Of a stretch of DNA of 64,000 nt, positions 31,564 to 42,203 are shown one piece after another. The stretch spans positions 45,975 through 109,974 of the forward strand of contig CACZHT010000001.1 of assembly GCA_902781045.1 (NCBI GenBank). Reading direction: 5' to 3'. A program made the position numbers and the translations under genes. Source of the stretch: an uncultured Bacteroidales bacterium. GTDB lineage: Bacteria > Bacteroidota > Bacteroidia > Bacteroidales > Muribaculaceae. Under the pieces are notes generated by a model. The model did no database searches. It saw only the letters and a program-made list of their open reading frames with translations, and was not told the origin of the DNA. How positions within the stretch are numbered: position 1 is the first letter of the stretch; every line of letters begins with the position of its first letter.

Positions 31564-33990
31564 ATGAAAAAAACTTTACTGATGCTGGCCGCCGCACTGG
31601 CCGCCGTGCAGATGTGGGCTGCGCCGGTCGACCAGGCCGCCGCACAGGCCAAGGCTAAGCAGTATCTGCTCAGCCAAGTGTCAACCGGCCGCGTGAAGGC
31701 CGCCACAACGCTCGAGCCCGAGCTGGTGCTCACCGAGATGGGAAAGACCAATGCCACACGGCCGGTCTACTACATCTTCAACACCGACCAGAACTTCATC
31801 ATTGTCTCGGGCGACGACCGCGCCGAGGAGATTCTCGCCATCGGCGACCGTCCGCTCAATGTCGACCGCATGCCCGAGAACATGAAGTCGTTTCTCAAGA
31901 CCTATCGCGAGCAGATTGACTACCTCCTGTCCAACCCTGACCTCAAGGTCGAGAAGCCATTCAAGGCCAACGTCATGCTGGGTGCCACGACTGTCGAACC
32001 GCTGCTCAAGGAGCTGTGGGACCAGGATGCGCCCTATTACAATCAGTGCTACATCGGTGGCTATCAGTGTCTGACCGGTTGCCCGGCCACCTCGGCAGCG
32101 ATGGTGTTCCACTATTGGCGCTACCCCATCGACCCGACCCCTGTCGTACCGGCCTACCGCACTAACCTGAGCTACAGCTTCTGGGGTTCGACCACAGTGA
32201 GCGTGCCGGAACTGCCCTCGGTGACCTTTGACTGGGACAACATGCTCGATGACTACCGTGGCGGCTACACCAGCGCTCAGGGCGACGCCGTGGCCACGCT
32301 CATGCGCTATGTGGGCCAGGCCGAGCGTATGGACTATGGCACCTATGCCGCGGGCGGCAGTGGTATCGATGCCGACAGTGTCATCAACATTGCCAATGCG
32401 TTCACCTTCTTCGGTTATGACGAGACCACTGTGCGTGCCGTCAAGAAGACCAGTTCATATTATGGTGGACAAACGGTCTACAGCGACGCCGAGTGGGCCG
32501 AGATGATCCAGACCGAGCTGGTCGAGGAGCGCCCCATTGTCTACTGCGCCATTTCGAGTGAGGGCGGCCACGCGTTCAACGTCGACGGCTATAACGCCAC
32601 CAGCAACCTGTATCACGTCAACTATGGCTGGAGCGGTGACGGCAACGGCGACTTTGCCCTCAACGCCTTCCGCGACGGTTCGGCAACCTTCAACCAGTAT
32701 CAGCAGATGGTCATCGGCATCCAGCCGGGCTATGTCGGTCCGCTTGTCAAGCCATCGACCCGCAGCATCGACCTCACCTGCTATGATGACGAGACAGCCA
32801 CTGCCACATTCACTGTCAAGGGCCGCGACCTCACTGACGATGTGGTGCTTGAGCTGACCGACGAGAACGAGGTGTTCAGCATCAGCAATACGCGCGTGGC
32901 ATTGAGCGACACCGAGCAGGGCGTTGAGGTGACTCTGACCTTCGCTCCCAAGGCTCATGGCACCTACAACGCAACCATCGCCTTGAGCAGCACCGATGCC
33001 AGGGGCGCTGAGATCAACATCACCGCAACGGCTCGTCTGCGCAAGGGCACACTGCTGATGGCCCAGCCCGAGGAAGTGGCCGACAACTCGTTCAAGGCTA
33101 TCTGGAGCGACAACACGCCCGAGGGCAACGTGTCGAGCTACACGCTGGTGGTGCACAAGCATGGATTTGAGGTGGCCGAAGAGGTGGCCAAGGCCGACTT
33201 TGCCACACTCAACTACACCGGCATGCAGGATGAGCCTCTGGCCGACCTGGACACCTACTGCACTCCTCAGGGCTGGAACGGCGATGTCTATCCCGACAAG
33301 GGTGGTGTTCGCCTGGGCTACAGCTCCAACAACCCCATTGGCACGCTCTCGACACCTGAGCTCGACCTGACGCATAGCGGCGGCAAACTTACCATCACCT
33401 TCAAGGCCAAGAGTTATGGCGGTGGCTCTGGCCAGGCTTCGCTTATAGTCAGTTGTGGCGACCACAGTGTGACACAGGCCCTCAAGTCGACGGGCAAGAC
33501 CTACACAGTGGTGCTCGACTGCGAGGAGGATGATGCCCAGACCGTGACCTTCACCAGCAAGAGCAAGCGCGTGTTCCTGTACAACGCCACCATCAACACT
33601 ACCGACATCACCGGCAACACGAACGGCGTAATCAAGGCTCCGGCCGAGCAGGGCGATGCGGACAGCCGCACCATCACCGGCATCACCGACAAGTTCTACA
33701 CCGTGGGCAACCTGTCCACAGGATCCACCTATTCTTATAAGGTGAAAGCCTACTACATCGATGGCTCTGAGAGCCCGTGGACCAAGAACATGACCGTTGT
33801 CCTCACCGGCAACCCGGTTCTGCCTGGCGACATCAATGGCGACAATGCCATCGGCATCGACGATGTCAACGCCATCATCAACATGATGCTCGGCAAGGCC
33901 GAAATCAATCTTGCAGGCGACCTCAATGGCGATGGAGAGATTGGCATTGACGATGTCAACGCCCTGATCAACATCATGCTCGGCAAGTAG
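31564..33990 (+). CDS. C10 (streptopain-like) cysteine peptidase with dockerin-like tail
   Basis: 808 residues. Signal peptide MKKTLLMLAAALAAVQMWA, then a Spi-type inhibitory propeptide (about 22-130: QNFIIVSGDDRAEEILAIGD). The C10 catalytic domain has the nucleophile in CLTGCPATSAAMVFHYW (C173) and the His in GGHAFNVDGYNA (H336). Beta-sandwich/Ig-like modules follow. The last 55 residues are two Ca-binding-like repeats, GDINGDNAIGIDDVNAIINMMLGK and GDLNGDGEIGIDDVNALINIMLGK, resembling type I dockerin. It is a secreted protease; the tail may dock to a partner or stabilise the C-terminus. The ATG at 31564 gives the signal peptide. Confidence 0.9.
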   Translation: MKKTLLMLAAALAAVQMWAAPVDQAAAQAKAKQYLLSQVSTGRVKAATTLEPELVLTEMGKTNATRPVYYIFNTDQNFIIVSGDDRAEEILAIGDRPLNVDRMPENMKSFLKTYREQIDYLLSNPDLKVEKPFKANVMLGATTVEPLLKELWDQDAPYYNQCYIGGYQCLTGCPATSAAMVFHYWRYPIDPTPVVPAYRTNLSYSFWGSTTVSVPELPSVTFDWDNMLDDYRGGYTSAQGDAVATLMRYVGQAERMDYGTYAAGGSGIDADSVINIANAFTFFGYDETTVRAVKKTSSYYGGQTVYSDAEWAEMIQTELVEERPIVYCAISSEGGHAFNVDGYNATSNLYHVNYGWSGDGNGDFALNAFRDGSATFNQYQQMVIGIQPGYVGPLVKPSTRSIDLTCYDDETATATFTVKGRDLTDDVVLELTDENEVFSISNTRVALSDTEQGVEVTLTFAPKAHGTYNATIALSSTDARGAEINITATARLRKGTLLMAQPEEVADNSFKAIWSDNTPEGNVSSYTLVVHKHGFEVAEEVAKADFATLNYTGMQDEPLADLDTYCTPQGWNGDVYPDKGGVRLGYSSNNPIGTLSTPELDLTHSGGKLTITFKAKSYGGGSGQASLIVSCGDHSVTQALKSTGKTYTVVLDCEEDDAQTVTFTSKSKRVFLYNATINTTDITGNTNGVIKAPAEQGDADSRTITGITDKFYTVGNLSTGSTYSYKVKAYYIDGSESPWTKNMTVVLTGNPVLPGDINGDNAIGIDDVNAIINMMLGKAEINLAGDLNGDGEIGIDDVNALINIMLGK

Positions 33991-34014
33991 CACTTGGCAA
34001 CAGACCTGACAATA

Positions 34015-34048
34015 ACCGGGGCCGCACAAATCCATGTGCGGCCCCGGT
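34015..34048. terminator. Strong hairpin between converging genes
   Basis: ACCGGGGCCGCACA and TGTGCGGCCCCGGT are exact 14-base arms around a 6-base loop, between the C10 peptidase and ligA stops. The T-run is weak. Confidence 0.8.
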
Positions 34049-34070
34049 CGTTATCCGTAAAAAACGAGCG

Positions 34071-36071
34071 TCAAATCATGGCCAGGAAATCATCCTCGCC
34101 GATGATGGGGATGCCCAGGCGGCGAGCTTTCTCAAGCTTGGCGGGTCCCATGTTCTCACCGGCAAAGACAAAGTCGGTGGCCTTGCTGATTGAGCTCACA
34201 TTCTTGCCGCCATTCTGCTCAATCATCGCCTTGTACTCCTCACGCGAGTGTCGGCTGAACACGCCGCTGATGACAATCTTCTTGCCTGCTAGCTTGTCAC
34301 TGCGGCTGGCCAGCTCGTCATCACTGAGCGACATCTGCAGTCCGGCACTGCGCAACCGCTCGACAATCTTGCGATTTTCCTCGCGGGCAAAGAACTCAAC
34401 AATGCTCTCGGCTATCTTCGGGCCAATCTCGGGTATGCCGGCCAGCTGCTCGGCGGGCATTGACATCAGTGTGTCGATGTCGTGGACATTGCGTGCCAGC
34501 ACGCGGGCTGTGGTCTCGCCCACATAAGGGATGGACAGCGCGAAGATAACCCTTGCAAAGGGCACCTGCCTCGAGTCGTCAATGCCCTTGAGAATGCGCT
34601 GTGCGCTGCGTGACTGGAAACGGTCGAGCGCCACCAGTTGCTCCTCGGTCAGGTCATAGAGGTCGGCCACATCGTTCACCAGACCTGCGGCATGCAGCGT
34701 CACAGCCACCTCCTCGCCGATGCCATCGATGTTCATCGCATGGCGGCCCACGAAGTGCTCAATGCGCCCCGTGATTTGTGGCGGACAGCCCCACTTGTTG
34801 GGACAGAACCATGCCGCCTCGCCCTCTATGCGCTGTAGTGGCGTACCGCATGCTGGACAATGTGTGACAAAGCTCACCGGCAAGGTGCCATCTTGACGCT
34901 GACGCGTGTCAACCCCCACAATCTTGGGAATGATTTCGCCGCCCTTCTCCACATAGACCATGTCGCCATCATGGATGTCAAGCTGGCGGATGATGTCCTC
35001 GTTGTGCAGCGAGGCACGCTTGACGATGGTGCCGCTCAGCAACACCGGGTCAAGGTTGGCCACCGGTGTGATGGTGCCTCCCCGCCCCACCTCGAACGAC
35101 ACCGACCGCAGGCGTGTACACTCGCGCTCTGGGGCAAATTTGTAGGCGATGGCCCAGCGCGGCGACTTGGCCGTGGCACCCAGGTTCAGCTGCTGGCGCA
35201 GCGAGTTGACCTTGAACACCAGCCCATCGGTGGCCACCGGCAGTCGCTTGCGCTCCACGTCCCAGTGAGCGATGAAGTCGCTCACGGCCTCGATTGACGG
35301 CAAGATAGTGTGACCGCCCGTCTTGAACCCCCATCGCCGCAGCGCGTCCAGACTCTCGCTGTGGGTGGCAAAGGGCAGCTCATCGCCCAGCAGAAAGTAA
35401 AAGTAAGCATCCAGGCCCCGCCGAGCTACCTCGGCACTGTTCTGAAGCTTGAGCGTGCCAGAGGCCGCATTCCGTGGGTTGGCAAACAGTGGCTCTTCGT
35501 TCTGCTCACGCTCCTGGTTCAGACGCTCGAAACTGTGCCATGGCAGCAGAATCTCGCCACGCACCTCGAAACGTTCGGGCCAGTCCAGTCCATCGGCCAG
35601 CTGCAGGGGTACACTGCGGATGGTGATGACATTGGCCGTCACGTCGTCGCCTCGCACCCCGTCACCTCGTGTCACAGCCCGCACCAAGCGCCCATGCTCA
35701 TAGGTCACCGAGATTGAAGTGCCATCATACTTCATCTCGCCCACAATCTCGCACGGCTCACCGCCCAGCCCCTCCTGTGCCCGGCGCAAGAAGTCCTGCA
35801 CCTCGCCGATGTTGTAGCTGTTGGACAGCGACATCATGGGGCGCTCATGCTCGACCTGTTCAAATCCCTTGGTCAGGTCACTGCCCACACGCTGCGTGGG
35901 CGAGAGCGGGTCGGCATACTGCGGGTAACTTTCCTCCAGCTCTTGCAGCTCACGCATCATCCGGTCGAACTCCTGGTCGCTGATGGTGGGCTGGTTGAGC
36001 ACATAGTAGTTATGGTTGTGCTCGTTGAGCTGCCGGCGCAGCTCCTCAATGCGATGTTTGAACATGTCCAT
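34071..36071 (-). CDS. ligA: NAD-dependent DNA ligase
   Basis: 666 residues, full length. The adenylated Lys is in [10 protein letters not shown] (K114). The nucleotidyltransferase and OB domains are followed by a Cys4 zinc finger (CPACGTPL, then CPNKWGCPP), a helix-hairpin-helix region and a C-terminal BRCT domain ([23 protein letters not shown]). It seals nicks in replication and repair. Monocistronic; converges with the C10 peptidase gene. Confidence 0.97.
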   Translation of the reverse strand: MDMFKHRIEELRRQLNEHNHNYYVLNQPTISDQEFDRMMRELQELEESYPQYADPLSPTQRVGSDLTKGFEQVEHERPMMSLSNSYNIGEVQDFLRRAQEGLGGEPCEIVGEMKYDGTSISVTYEHGRLVRAVTRGDGVRGDDVTANVITIRSVPLQLADGLDWPERFEVRGEILLPWHSFERLNQEREQNEEPLFANPRNAASGTLKLQNSAEVARRGLDAYFYFLLGDELPFATHSESLDALRRWGFKTGGHTILPSIEAVSDFIAHWDVERKRLPVATDGLVFKVNSLRQQLNLGATAKSPRWAIAYKFAPERECTRLRSVSFEVGRGGTITPVANLDPVLLSGTIVKRASLHNEDIIRQLDIHDGDMVYVEKGGEIIPKIVGVDTRQRQDGTLPVSFVTHCPACGTPLQRIEGEAAWFCPNKWGCPPQITGRIEHFVGRHAMNIDGIGEEVAVTLHAAGLVNDVADLYDLTEEQLVALDRFQSRSAQRILKGIDDSRQVPFARVIFALSIPYVGETTARVLARNVHDIDTLMSMPAEQLAGIPEIGPKIAESIVEFFAREENRKIVERLRSAGLQMSLSDDELASRSDKLAGKKIVISGVFSRHSREEYKAMIEQNGGKNVSSISKATDFVFAGENMGPAKLEKARRLGIPIIGEDDFLAMI

Positions 36072-36158
36072 AGGTCAATTTCTGAAATTTTGGGGCTAAA
36101 TTACAACTTTTTTCTCACATGCCAGACGTTTTTATTTGGATATTTGTTGATGGGGCAG

Positions 36159-36166
36159 TAACTTTG
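36159..36166 (+). promoter_or_regulatory. -7 box for clpS
   Basis: TAACTTTG followed by CAC, 22 bases before the ATG. Confidence 0.65.
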
Positions 36167-36188
36167 CACATTCAAAACCAGAATCATT

Positions 36189-36500
36189 ATGGCAAATCAA
36201 GGACAACGACAGACCGGAGCCGGTGTCAAGGAACGCATCAAGGTCAAGAAACCCCAGCACTATCAGGTGGTAATGCACAACGACGACTTCACCACCATGG
36301 ACTTTGTTGTGGACGTGCTCAAGACAATCTTCGGCAAGGAGCAGTCCGAAGCTCTGGCACTGATGCTGGCCATCCATCACTCCGGCAAGGCGGTGGTGGG
36401 AGTCTACAGCTACGACATCGCCGCCAGCAAGGCCGAGAAAACGATGCAGCTGGCTCGCGACAAAGGCTACCCCCTGCGCTGCACCACCGAGCCCGCATGA
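36189..36500 (+). CDS. clpS: ATP-dependent Clp protease adaptor ClpS
   Basis: 103 residues. The ClpS core is clear: YQVVMHNDDFTTMDFVVDVL, then MLAIHHSGKAVVGVYSYDIA, with the N-degron pocket residues (NDD, and the HHSGKA helix). ClpS delivers substrates with destabilising N-terminal residues to ClpA. clpA lies 127 bases downstream on the same strand, a functional pair. Confidence 0.95.
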   Translation: MANQGQRQTGAGVKERIKVKKPQHYQVVMHNDDFTTMDFVVDVLKTIFGKEQSEALALMLAIHHSGKAVVGVYSYDIAASKAEKTMQLARDKGYPLRCTTEPA

Positions 36501-36627
36501 GCATGCACAATTCGTAATTCATAATTCATAATTTTATTGCTGTCTATGGTTTTTAATCCTTGCAGCAACTCGCTACTTGCCGCTTGATTTTAGCCACTTG
36601 ATTCTCGCTTCTTAGTCAAGAGATTTT

Positions 36628-38901
36628 ATGCCCAACGATATCAAATATAGCCCTACCCTGCTCAGCATCATCGACATGACCTATATGATTGCCGTCGATG
36701 AGTCGCTGGAGTTCATCACCCCCGAGATAGTGCTCGATGCCATGCTCTATGACAAGAAGTTCTGCATGGCCGTCGACCAGACCATCCTGCAGGGAACAAA
36801 CGAGGAGTTGCATGACGCATTGCTACATTGCATCTACGACACCAACACGGCACTGCCCGACAATGCCCAACCCACGCACTCCGAGCAGTATATTGACCTC
36901 TTCACCGAGGCCGAGCTGAAGGCGCAGATGGCCCAGGCCCGGATGGTGGACGTGCCCATGGTGGTGTCGGCGATGATGGAGCTGCCCGAGTCGTGGGCGG
37001 CCAACCTGCTGGAGGCCTACTTTGGCAACAACCGTCCCGAACTGTTGCGCGCCTTGATTGATGCCTTCGACCAGGATGAGAATGACCAAATCGTGGCCGA
37101 TGACCTGATGGACTCGATTTTCGGCGAAGACCCGCTGGGCGGTGCATCAGCCACCCAGGCTGAAGGCTGGCGCGACTTTGTCACCTGCATCAATGACCAC
37201 CTGGCCGACCACAACCCGCTCATCGGGCGCGAGGCCGAGCTAGAGCGCACCATGCAGGTGCTGTGCCGCAAGGACAAGAACAACCCGTTGCACCTGGGCG
37301 AACCAGGCGTGGGCAAGACATCTATCGTCTATGGCCTGGCACAGCGCATCGAGGACGGCAATGTGCCCGACAAGCTCAAGGGTTTCAAGATTTATTCGCT
37401 GGACATGGGCACCTTGTTGGCCGGCACGCAATATCGCGGCGACTTTGAGAAGCGCATCAAAGATGTCATGAAAGGCATTGCAGCCGAGGGGCATGCCATT
37501 GTCTACATTGACGAGATTCACAACATCGTGGGAGCCGGGCGCGGCAGCGACGGCACTCTGGATGCCTCCAACATGCTCAAGCCTTATCTTGAGGGGGGCG
37601 ACATCCGCTTCATCGGCTCGACCACCTACGAGGAATACAACCGCAACTTGACCAAGAGCAAGGGCATGATACGACGTTTTCAGCCCATCGACATCCTCGA
37701 ACCCAGCATCGACGAGGCCATCGGCATCATTCGCGCCCTCAAGCCGCAATACGAGGCATTCCACGGCGTGAGATATGACGACCAGGCCCTGGAGTTTGCC
37801 GTGCGCATGAGCGCCAAGCACATCACCGACCGCTATCTGCCCGACAAGGCCATCGACCTGATGGACGAGGCCGGGGCCTACCTGCAGATGGGCAAGGGCA
37901 ACAAAGACGACCGCCTGGTCGACCAGGAGCTGATTGCTCAAGTGCTGGCACATGTTGCCAAGGTCGACGCGCTGGCCATCAAGGAGGACGACACCGAACG
38001 GCTGGACACGCTCCAGAGCCGCATCACCAGCAAGATCTATGGTCAGGACAGTGCCGTGACTGCTGTGGTCGAGGCCGTGCAGCTGGCCAAGGCCGGCCTC
38101 ACCGACGACGACAAGCCACTGGCCAGCCTGCTGTTTGTCGGTCCCACAGGCGTGGGCAAGACCGAGGTCGCGCGTGTTCTGGCCAGCGAGCTGGGCGTGG
38201 AGCTGGTGCGATTCGACATGAGCGAGTATCAGGAGAAGCACACTGTGGCCAAGCTCATCGGTTCGCCGGCGGGCTATGTGGGCTATGATGACGGCGGTCT
38301 GCTCACCGATGCCGTGCGCCGCTCGCCCGACTGCGTGCTGCTGCTCGATGAGATAGAGAAAGCGCACAGCGATGTGTTCGACATCCTGCTACAGGTCATG
38401 GACTATGGCACACTCACCGACAACAAGGGGCGCAAAGCCTACTTCCGCAACGTCATCCTGATCATGACCAGCAACGCCGGTGCGCAGTTTGCCCGCCAGG
38501 CCTCGGTGGGCTTCGCCTCGACTGTCACCACCGGCCAGGCCATGCTGACCCAGGTAAAGAAGCTGTTCAAGCCCGAGTTTGTCAACCGCTTGAGCGAGAT
38601 TGTCGTCTTTGCCGACATGGACCGCCACATGGCCAGTCTGATTCTAGACAAGAAACTGCGCGAACTGCAAGCCAAGCTCACTGCCCGCAAGGTCACACTC
38701 AAGCTCACCGCCAAGGCTCGCGAGCAACTCATCGACATGGGCTTCTCGCAGAAGTATGGCGGACGCGAGGTGGACCGCGTCATCCAGGCCCAAGTCAAGT
38801 CGCGCCTCATGCGCCAGATGCTCTTCGGCTCACTCCGTCATGGCGGCACTGCCACGCTGGGCTATGCCAAAGGGGAATTCACCCTGTCGTGCAAAGATTA
38901 G
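36628..38901 (+). CDS. clpA: ATP-dependent Clp protease ATP-binding subunit ClpA
   Basis: 757 residues. An N-terminal Clp repeat domain (about 1-150) is followed by AAA domain 1 with GEPGVGKTS near residue 224 and [16 protein letters not shown], then AAA domain 2 with [12 protein letters not shown] near 505 and [14 protein letters not shown]. The ClpP-docking tripeptide, IGL in E. coli ClpA, appears as VGF (ASVGFAST), so ClpP interaction is likely kept. It unfolds proteins for ClpP. With clpS upstream it forms the N-degron pathway; clpP is not in the window. Confidence 0.95.
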   Translation: MPNDIKYSPTLLSIIDMTYMIAVDESLEFITPEIVLDAMLYDKKFCMAVDQTILQGTNEELHDALLHCIYDTNTALPDNAQPTHSEQYIDLFTEAELKAQMAQARMVDVPMVVSAMMELPESWAANLLEAYFGNNRPELLRALIDAFDQDENDQIVADDLMDSIFGEDPLGGASATQAEGWRDFVTCINDHLADHNPLIGREAELERTMQVLCRKDKNNPLHLGEPGVGKTSIVYGLAQRIEDGNVPDKLKGFKIYSLDMGTLLAGTQYRGDFEKRIKDVMKGIAAEGHAIVYIDEIHNIVGAGRGSDGTLDASNMLKPYLEGGDIRFIGSTTYEEYNRNLTKSKGMIRRFQPIDILEPSIDEAIGIIRALKPQYEAFHGVRYDDQALEFAVRMSAKHITDRYLPDKAIDLMDEAGAYLQMGKGNKDDRLVDQELIAQVLAHVAKVDALAIKEDDTERLDTLQSRITSKIYGQDSAVTAVVEAVQLAKAGLTDDDKPLASLLFVGPTGVGKTEVARVLASELGVELVRFDMSEYQEKHTVAKLIGSPAGYVGYDDGGLLTDAVRRSPDCVLLLDEIEKAHSDVFDILLQVMDYGTLTDNKGRKAYFRNVILIMTSNAGAQFARQASVGFASTVTTGQAMLTQVKKLFKPEFVNRLSEIVVFADMDRHMASLILDKKLRELQAKLTARKVTLKLTAKAREQLIDMGFSQKYGGREVDRVIQAQVKSRLMRQMLFGSLRHGGTATLGYAKGEFTLSCKD

Positions 38902-38916
38902 ATATTAAATCTTGTA

Positions 38917-38924
38917 TAACTTTG
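38917..38924 (+). promoter_or_regulatory. -7 box upstream of the second C10 peptidase (distal)
   Basis: TAACTTTG followed by CACC, 85 bases before the gene. Confidence 0.5.
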
Positions 38925-38977
38925 CACCCCAATTAACCTAGTTTATCAAAACATTCACCTCATATCAAAATTATTTG

Positions 38978-38985
38978 TACCTTTG
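38978..38985 (+). promoter_or_regulatory. -7 box upstream of the second C10 peptidase (proximal)
   Basis: TACCTTTG followed by TAG, 24 bases before the start; the likelier of two tandem boxes. Confidence 0.6.
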
Positions 38986-39008
38986 TAGATTCAAAAATAA
39001 CAACAAAG

Positions 39009-41426
39009 ATGATGAATACTTTCAGCACAAAAATGATGACTGTAGTGCTTGCCGTGGCCAGTGCCGTCGTGGCCAGCGCCGCACCAGTCAATGAGAACCA
39101 AGCCTTGTCGGCCGCCTCACGTTTCATGTCGGGCAAGACGCTCACTGCCGTGACCCTGCAGCGCGCCAACCGTGCCCCAGGGCAGCAAGCAACAGCTCAA
39201 GCCTACTATGTGTTCAACGCCCAGGCCAGTGAGGGCTATGTCATCGTGGCCGGCGACGACCGCGTGCCCGCCGTGCTGGGCTACAGCGACAACGGCACGT
39301 TTGACCCGGCCAATGTGCCGCCAGCCATGCAAGCACTGCTCGACGGCTATGCCGCACAGATTGCTGGTCTGCCACAAGATGCACAGGCACCGCAGCAGGT
39401 CAGCCGCACGCCCATCCGCCCATTGTTGCACAGCATCTGGGGTCAGGGCGAGCCGTTCAACTACTATCTGCCGTTCACCCTCACCACCACCGACAACAAT
39501 GGCGTGACCCGTGCCTGGCACGCCAAGACCGGCTGCGTGGCCACGGCGATGGCCCAGGTGATGTACTACCACAAGTGGCCACCACGCACCACGCAGACCA
39601 TCCCAGCCTACACGTCATCGACCACCAAAAACGGCAAGACCCTGACGTTTGATCGTCCGGCCATGCCTGTGACCGCCCTCAACTGGGATGCCATGAAAAA
39701 CGCCTATAACACGACCGACAGTACCCAGGCATCGGGTCAGGCCGTGGCCCGGCTGATGGAGTGCTGCGACCAGGCACTGGAGATGCAATTCTATGCCTCA
39801 TCGTCGAGTGCCCAAACCAGCGAGATTCCTATGGCACTCACCAGTTACTTTGATTACGATGCCACTGCGCGCTATGTCAAGCGCATCAGCTACACGACCA
39901 CCGAGTGGGAAAGCCTGCTTTATAGCGAGCTAGAAGCTGGCCGCCCTGTGGTCTACCGCGGCGACAAGAACCCGGGTGGTCACGCCTTTGTGTGCGACGG
40001 CTGCGATGCCAATGGTCTGTTCCACATCAACTGGGGTTGGAACAGTCAGAGCAACGGCTACTTCCTGCTGCGCGACCTCAACCCCGATGCACAGGGCATC
40101 GGAGGCAGTGACGGCGAGTGTGGCTACATCTACGACCAGGGCATGGCCATCGGCATCAAGCCCAACGATGGCGGTGTGAATGCCATCAACGTGATGTTCT
40201 ATGAGATGGAAATCACGTCGACTAACGGCACACGCACCTCGTCGGGCACCAACTTCAGCGTCGGTGTCAAGGGACGGTTCTTGAACAACACCCCTTATGA
40301 CGAAATCTTCGACTATGGTTGGGGGTTGTACCAAGGCACGACACTCAAGTCGGTATTGAGCCAGTCATCGCGCACCAGTACTCTCCAGCCCAACTACTAT
40401 ATCACGGTTGAGCGGACGCTGAGCTTCGGCAGCGGCTTGAGCAATGGCACATACCAGCTGCGCCCCATCTTCAAGGAGCAGAATCAGAGCACCTGGAAGG
40501 TGTGCGAGGGCGGAATGTCCAACTACGTCACCGCCATCATCAGCGGCAACAACTGCACCTTTGAGGCCAACGGCACCAAGGCCGACCCCAACTATGTAAT
40601 CAACAACGTGACCTTCGGCGGCACGCTCAACACCGGCAAGCAGGTCAATGTCACGGCCAGCGTGACCAACAAGGGCAAGAGCCTGGACAACATCATCTAT
40701 ATGTTTGTCAACGGAGTGAAGACCACCAGCGCGCTGTCTGACCTGGAGGAGAACCAGACTGGCGACCTGACCTTCCATTTCACGCCCACAACGGCCGGCA
40801 CCAAAACCGTTATGTTCTCGCTCAACGAGGACGGCAGCAATCCGTTGGCCACACGCACGGTGACCATCAACACCATGCCCGAGGCCACGCTGGCCACCAG
40901 CAACAAGGTGCTCAACATAACCAACGGTGCCGTCACCAACTACATCAGCAGTAACATGTACAGCGTCGAGACCACATTCACCAACAACGGCACCACGGCC
41001 TACAACGAAGAGGTAACCCTGCGGCTCTACCGCGTGAGCAACGGCACCTCGGGCTCCAATGTGCAGGACGTGACCCTGCCTCTGCAGCTGGCTGCCGGCC
41101 AGAGCAAGGTGGTGCGCTTCGATTGCGACAACGTGGTCGATGGCGAGAAATACTTTGCTTGGGTCTACTACTACTCCGCCGGCCAGCAGGTGAGAGGCAA
41201 GGGCACTTCGAGCTACACCATCATCTTCCCCAACGAGCCTGAGTATCAGAAGGGCGACGTCAACGGTGACGGCAAGGTGGACATCGCCGATGTCAACGCC
41301 GTGATCAACGTCATGCTGGGCAAAGCCGCAGCCAGCAGCTACAAGGGCAATCCCAACGTCAACGGCCAGGGCGACATCGACATCGCCGATGTCAACGCCG
41401 TGATCAACCTGATGCTGGGCAAGTGA
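39009..41426 (+). CDS. C10 (streptopain-like) cysteine peptidase with dockerin-like tail
   Basis: 805 residues. The N-terminal hydrophobic segment (MMTVVLAVASAVVASA) is a signal peptide; MMNTFSTK precedes it, so internal Met starts are possible. A propeptide (EGYVIVAGDDRVPAVLGYSD) leads to the C10 domain, with the nucleophile in AKTGCVATAMAQVMYYHKW (C176) and the His in GGHAFVCDGCD (H325). Several Ig-like/CARDB-type modules follow (GKQVNVTASVTNKGKSLDN). It ends in two dockerin-like repeats, GDVNGDGKVDIADVNAVINVMLGK and a second ending INLMLGK. A secreted protease, paralogous in layout to the gene at 31564. Confidence 0.9.
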   Translation: MMNTFSTKMMTVVLAVASAVVASAAPVNENQALSAASRFMSGKTLTAVTLQRANRAPGQQATAQAYYVFNAQASEGYVIVAGDDRVPAVLGYSDNGTFDPANVPPAMQALLDGYAAQIAGLPQDAQAPQQVSRTPIRPLLHSIWGQGEPFNYYLPFTLTTTDNNGVTRAWHAKTGCVATAMAQVMYYHKWPPRTTQTIPAYTSSTTKNGKTLTFDRPAMPVTALNWDAMKNAYNTTDSTQASGQAVARLMECCDQALEMQFYASSSSAQTSEIPMALTSYFDYDATARYVKRISYTTTEWESLLYSELEAGRPVVYRGDKNPGGHAFVCDGCDANGLFHINWGWNSQSNGYFLLRDLNPDAQGIGGSDGECGYIYDQGMAIGIKPNDGGVNAINVMFYEMEITSTNGTRTSSGTNFSVGVKGRFLNNTPYDEIFDYGWGLYQGTTLKSVLSQSSRTSTLQPNYYITVERTLSFGSGLSNGTYQLRPIFKEQNQSTWKVCEGGMSNYVTAIISGNNCTFEANGTKADPNYVINNVTFGGTLNTGKQVNVTASVTNKGKSLDNIIYMFVNGVKTTSALSDLEENQTGDLTFHFTPTTAGTKTVMFSLNEDGSNPLATRTVTINTMPEATLATSNKVLNITNGAVTNYISSNMYSVETTFTNNGTTAYNEEVTLRLYRVSNGTSGSNVQDVTLPLQLAAGQSKVVRFDCDNVVDGEKYFAWVYYYSAGQQVRGKGTSSYTIIFPNEPEYQKGDVNGDGKVDIADVNAVINVMLGKAAASSYKGNPNVNGQGDIDIADVNAVINLMLGK

Positions 41427-41484
41427 CAATAGTTGACAGTTAATAGTCAAGAGTTTATAGTCAACTATTAGCTAGCAAAGTATT

Positions 41485-41520
41485 GCGAGGGCAGTCACCG
41501 CCGGTGATGATTGCCCTCGC
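41485..41520 (+). terminator. Terminator after the second C10 peptidase
   Basis: GCGAGGGCA (41485-41493) pairs with TGCCCTCGC (41512-41520); an inner TCACC/GGTGA stem extends the hairpin. A T/A-rich stretch follows. Confidence 0.75.
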
Positions 41521-41567
41521 TTGTGTTATTTATTGCCAAAAAATTTGGGGGTTTGCAGAAGTGTTTG

Positions 41568-41575
41568 TACATTTG
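41568..41575 (+). promoter_or_regulatory. -7 box for the nitroreductase gene
   Basis: TACATTTG followed by CAG, 25 bases before the ATG. Confidence 0.6.
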
Positions 41576-41600
41576 CAGTGCAAAAACTTAAGTACAAAAT

Positions 41601-42203
41601 ATGAAAAAGATTGCCAAACTCATCATGTCCACCATGATGATTGCCACCAGTTGCACACTCAGTGCCGAGGTGCTACCGGCACCGCAGACCACTGGCGGCA
41701 TGCCGCTGATGCAAGCCATGCAAGAGCGCAAGAGCATGCGTGACATCGATCCCGCTTCGACAGTGACCAAACAAGACCTGAGCAACATGCTGTGGTCAGC
41801 GTGGGGCATCACCCACGAGGGCAAACGCACCATCGCCACTGCCATGAATCGCCAAGAGCTGGTACTCTACGTCATCACCGCAACCGAAATCAGCCGCTAC
41901 AGTGCCGAGGACAACACGCTGACCGTGGTCAACACAGGCGACTTCCGCAACATCCAGGCCCGTCAGGACTGGGCCAAGACTGCTCCTATCAACATCGCCC
42001 TTGTGGTTAACACCGACAAGCAGAAGAAAGACGAATTCCAGAACTATACCGCCGGTGCCGCCTCGCACGCCATCTACCTCTATTGTGCCTCGGCAGGTCT
42101 GAAGACCACCGTCCGTGCCATGCTCGACAATGAGGAGGTGGAGAAAGCCATGAAACTCGGCGAGAATGAGCGTCTGCTGTACATCCAGACTGTGGGCCGA
42201 TGA
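41601..42203 (+). CDS. Exported nitroreductase-family protein
   Basis: 200 residues. MKKIAKLIMSTMMIATSCTLSAE is a signal peptide whose SC could even be lipidated. The nitroreductase core follows: MQERKSMRDIDP (FMN phosphate-binding Arg-Ser pair), LSNMLWSAWGI, and YTAGAASHAIYLYCASAGLKTTVRAML. Such FMN enzymes reduce nitro or quinone groups; export of one is common in Bacteroidales but unexplained. The stop overlaps the next gene as ATGA. Confidence 0.85.
   Translation: MKKIAKLIMSTMMIATSCTLSAEVLPAPQTTGGMPLMQAMQERKSMRDIDPASTVTKQDLSNMLWSAWGITHEGKRTIATAMNRQELVLYVITATEISRYSAEDNTLTVVNTGDFRNIQARQDWAKTAPINIALVVNTDKQKKDEFQNYTAGAASHAIYLYCASAGLKTTVRAMLDNEEVEKAMKLGENERLLYIQTVGR

Noticed and set aside
32455..34035. 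526-codon minus-strand frame opposite the first C10 peptidase
   Set aside because: Antisense shadow caused by codon bias; the plus strand has signal peptide, catalytic Cys/His and dockerin tail.
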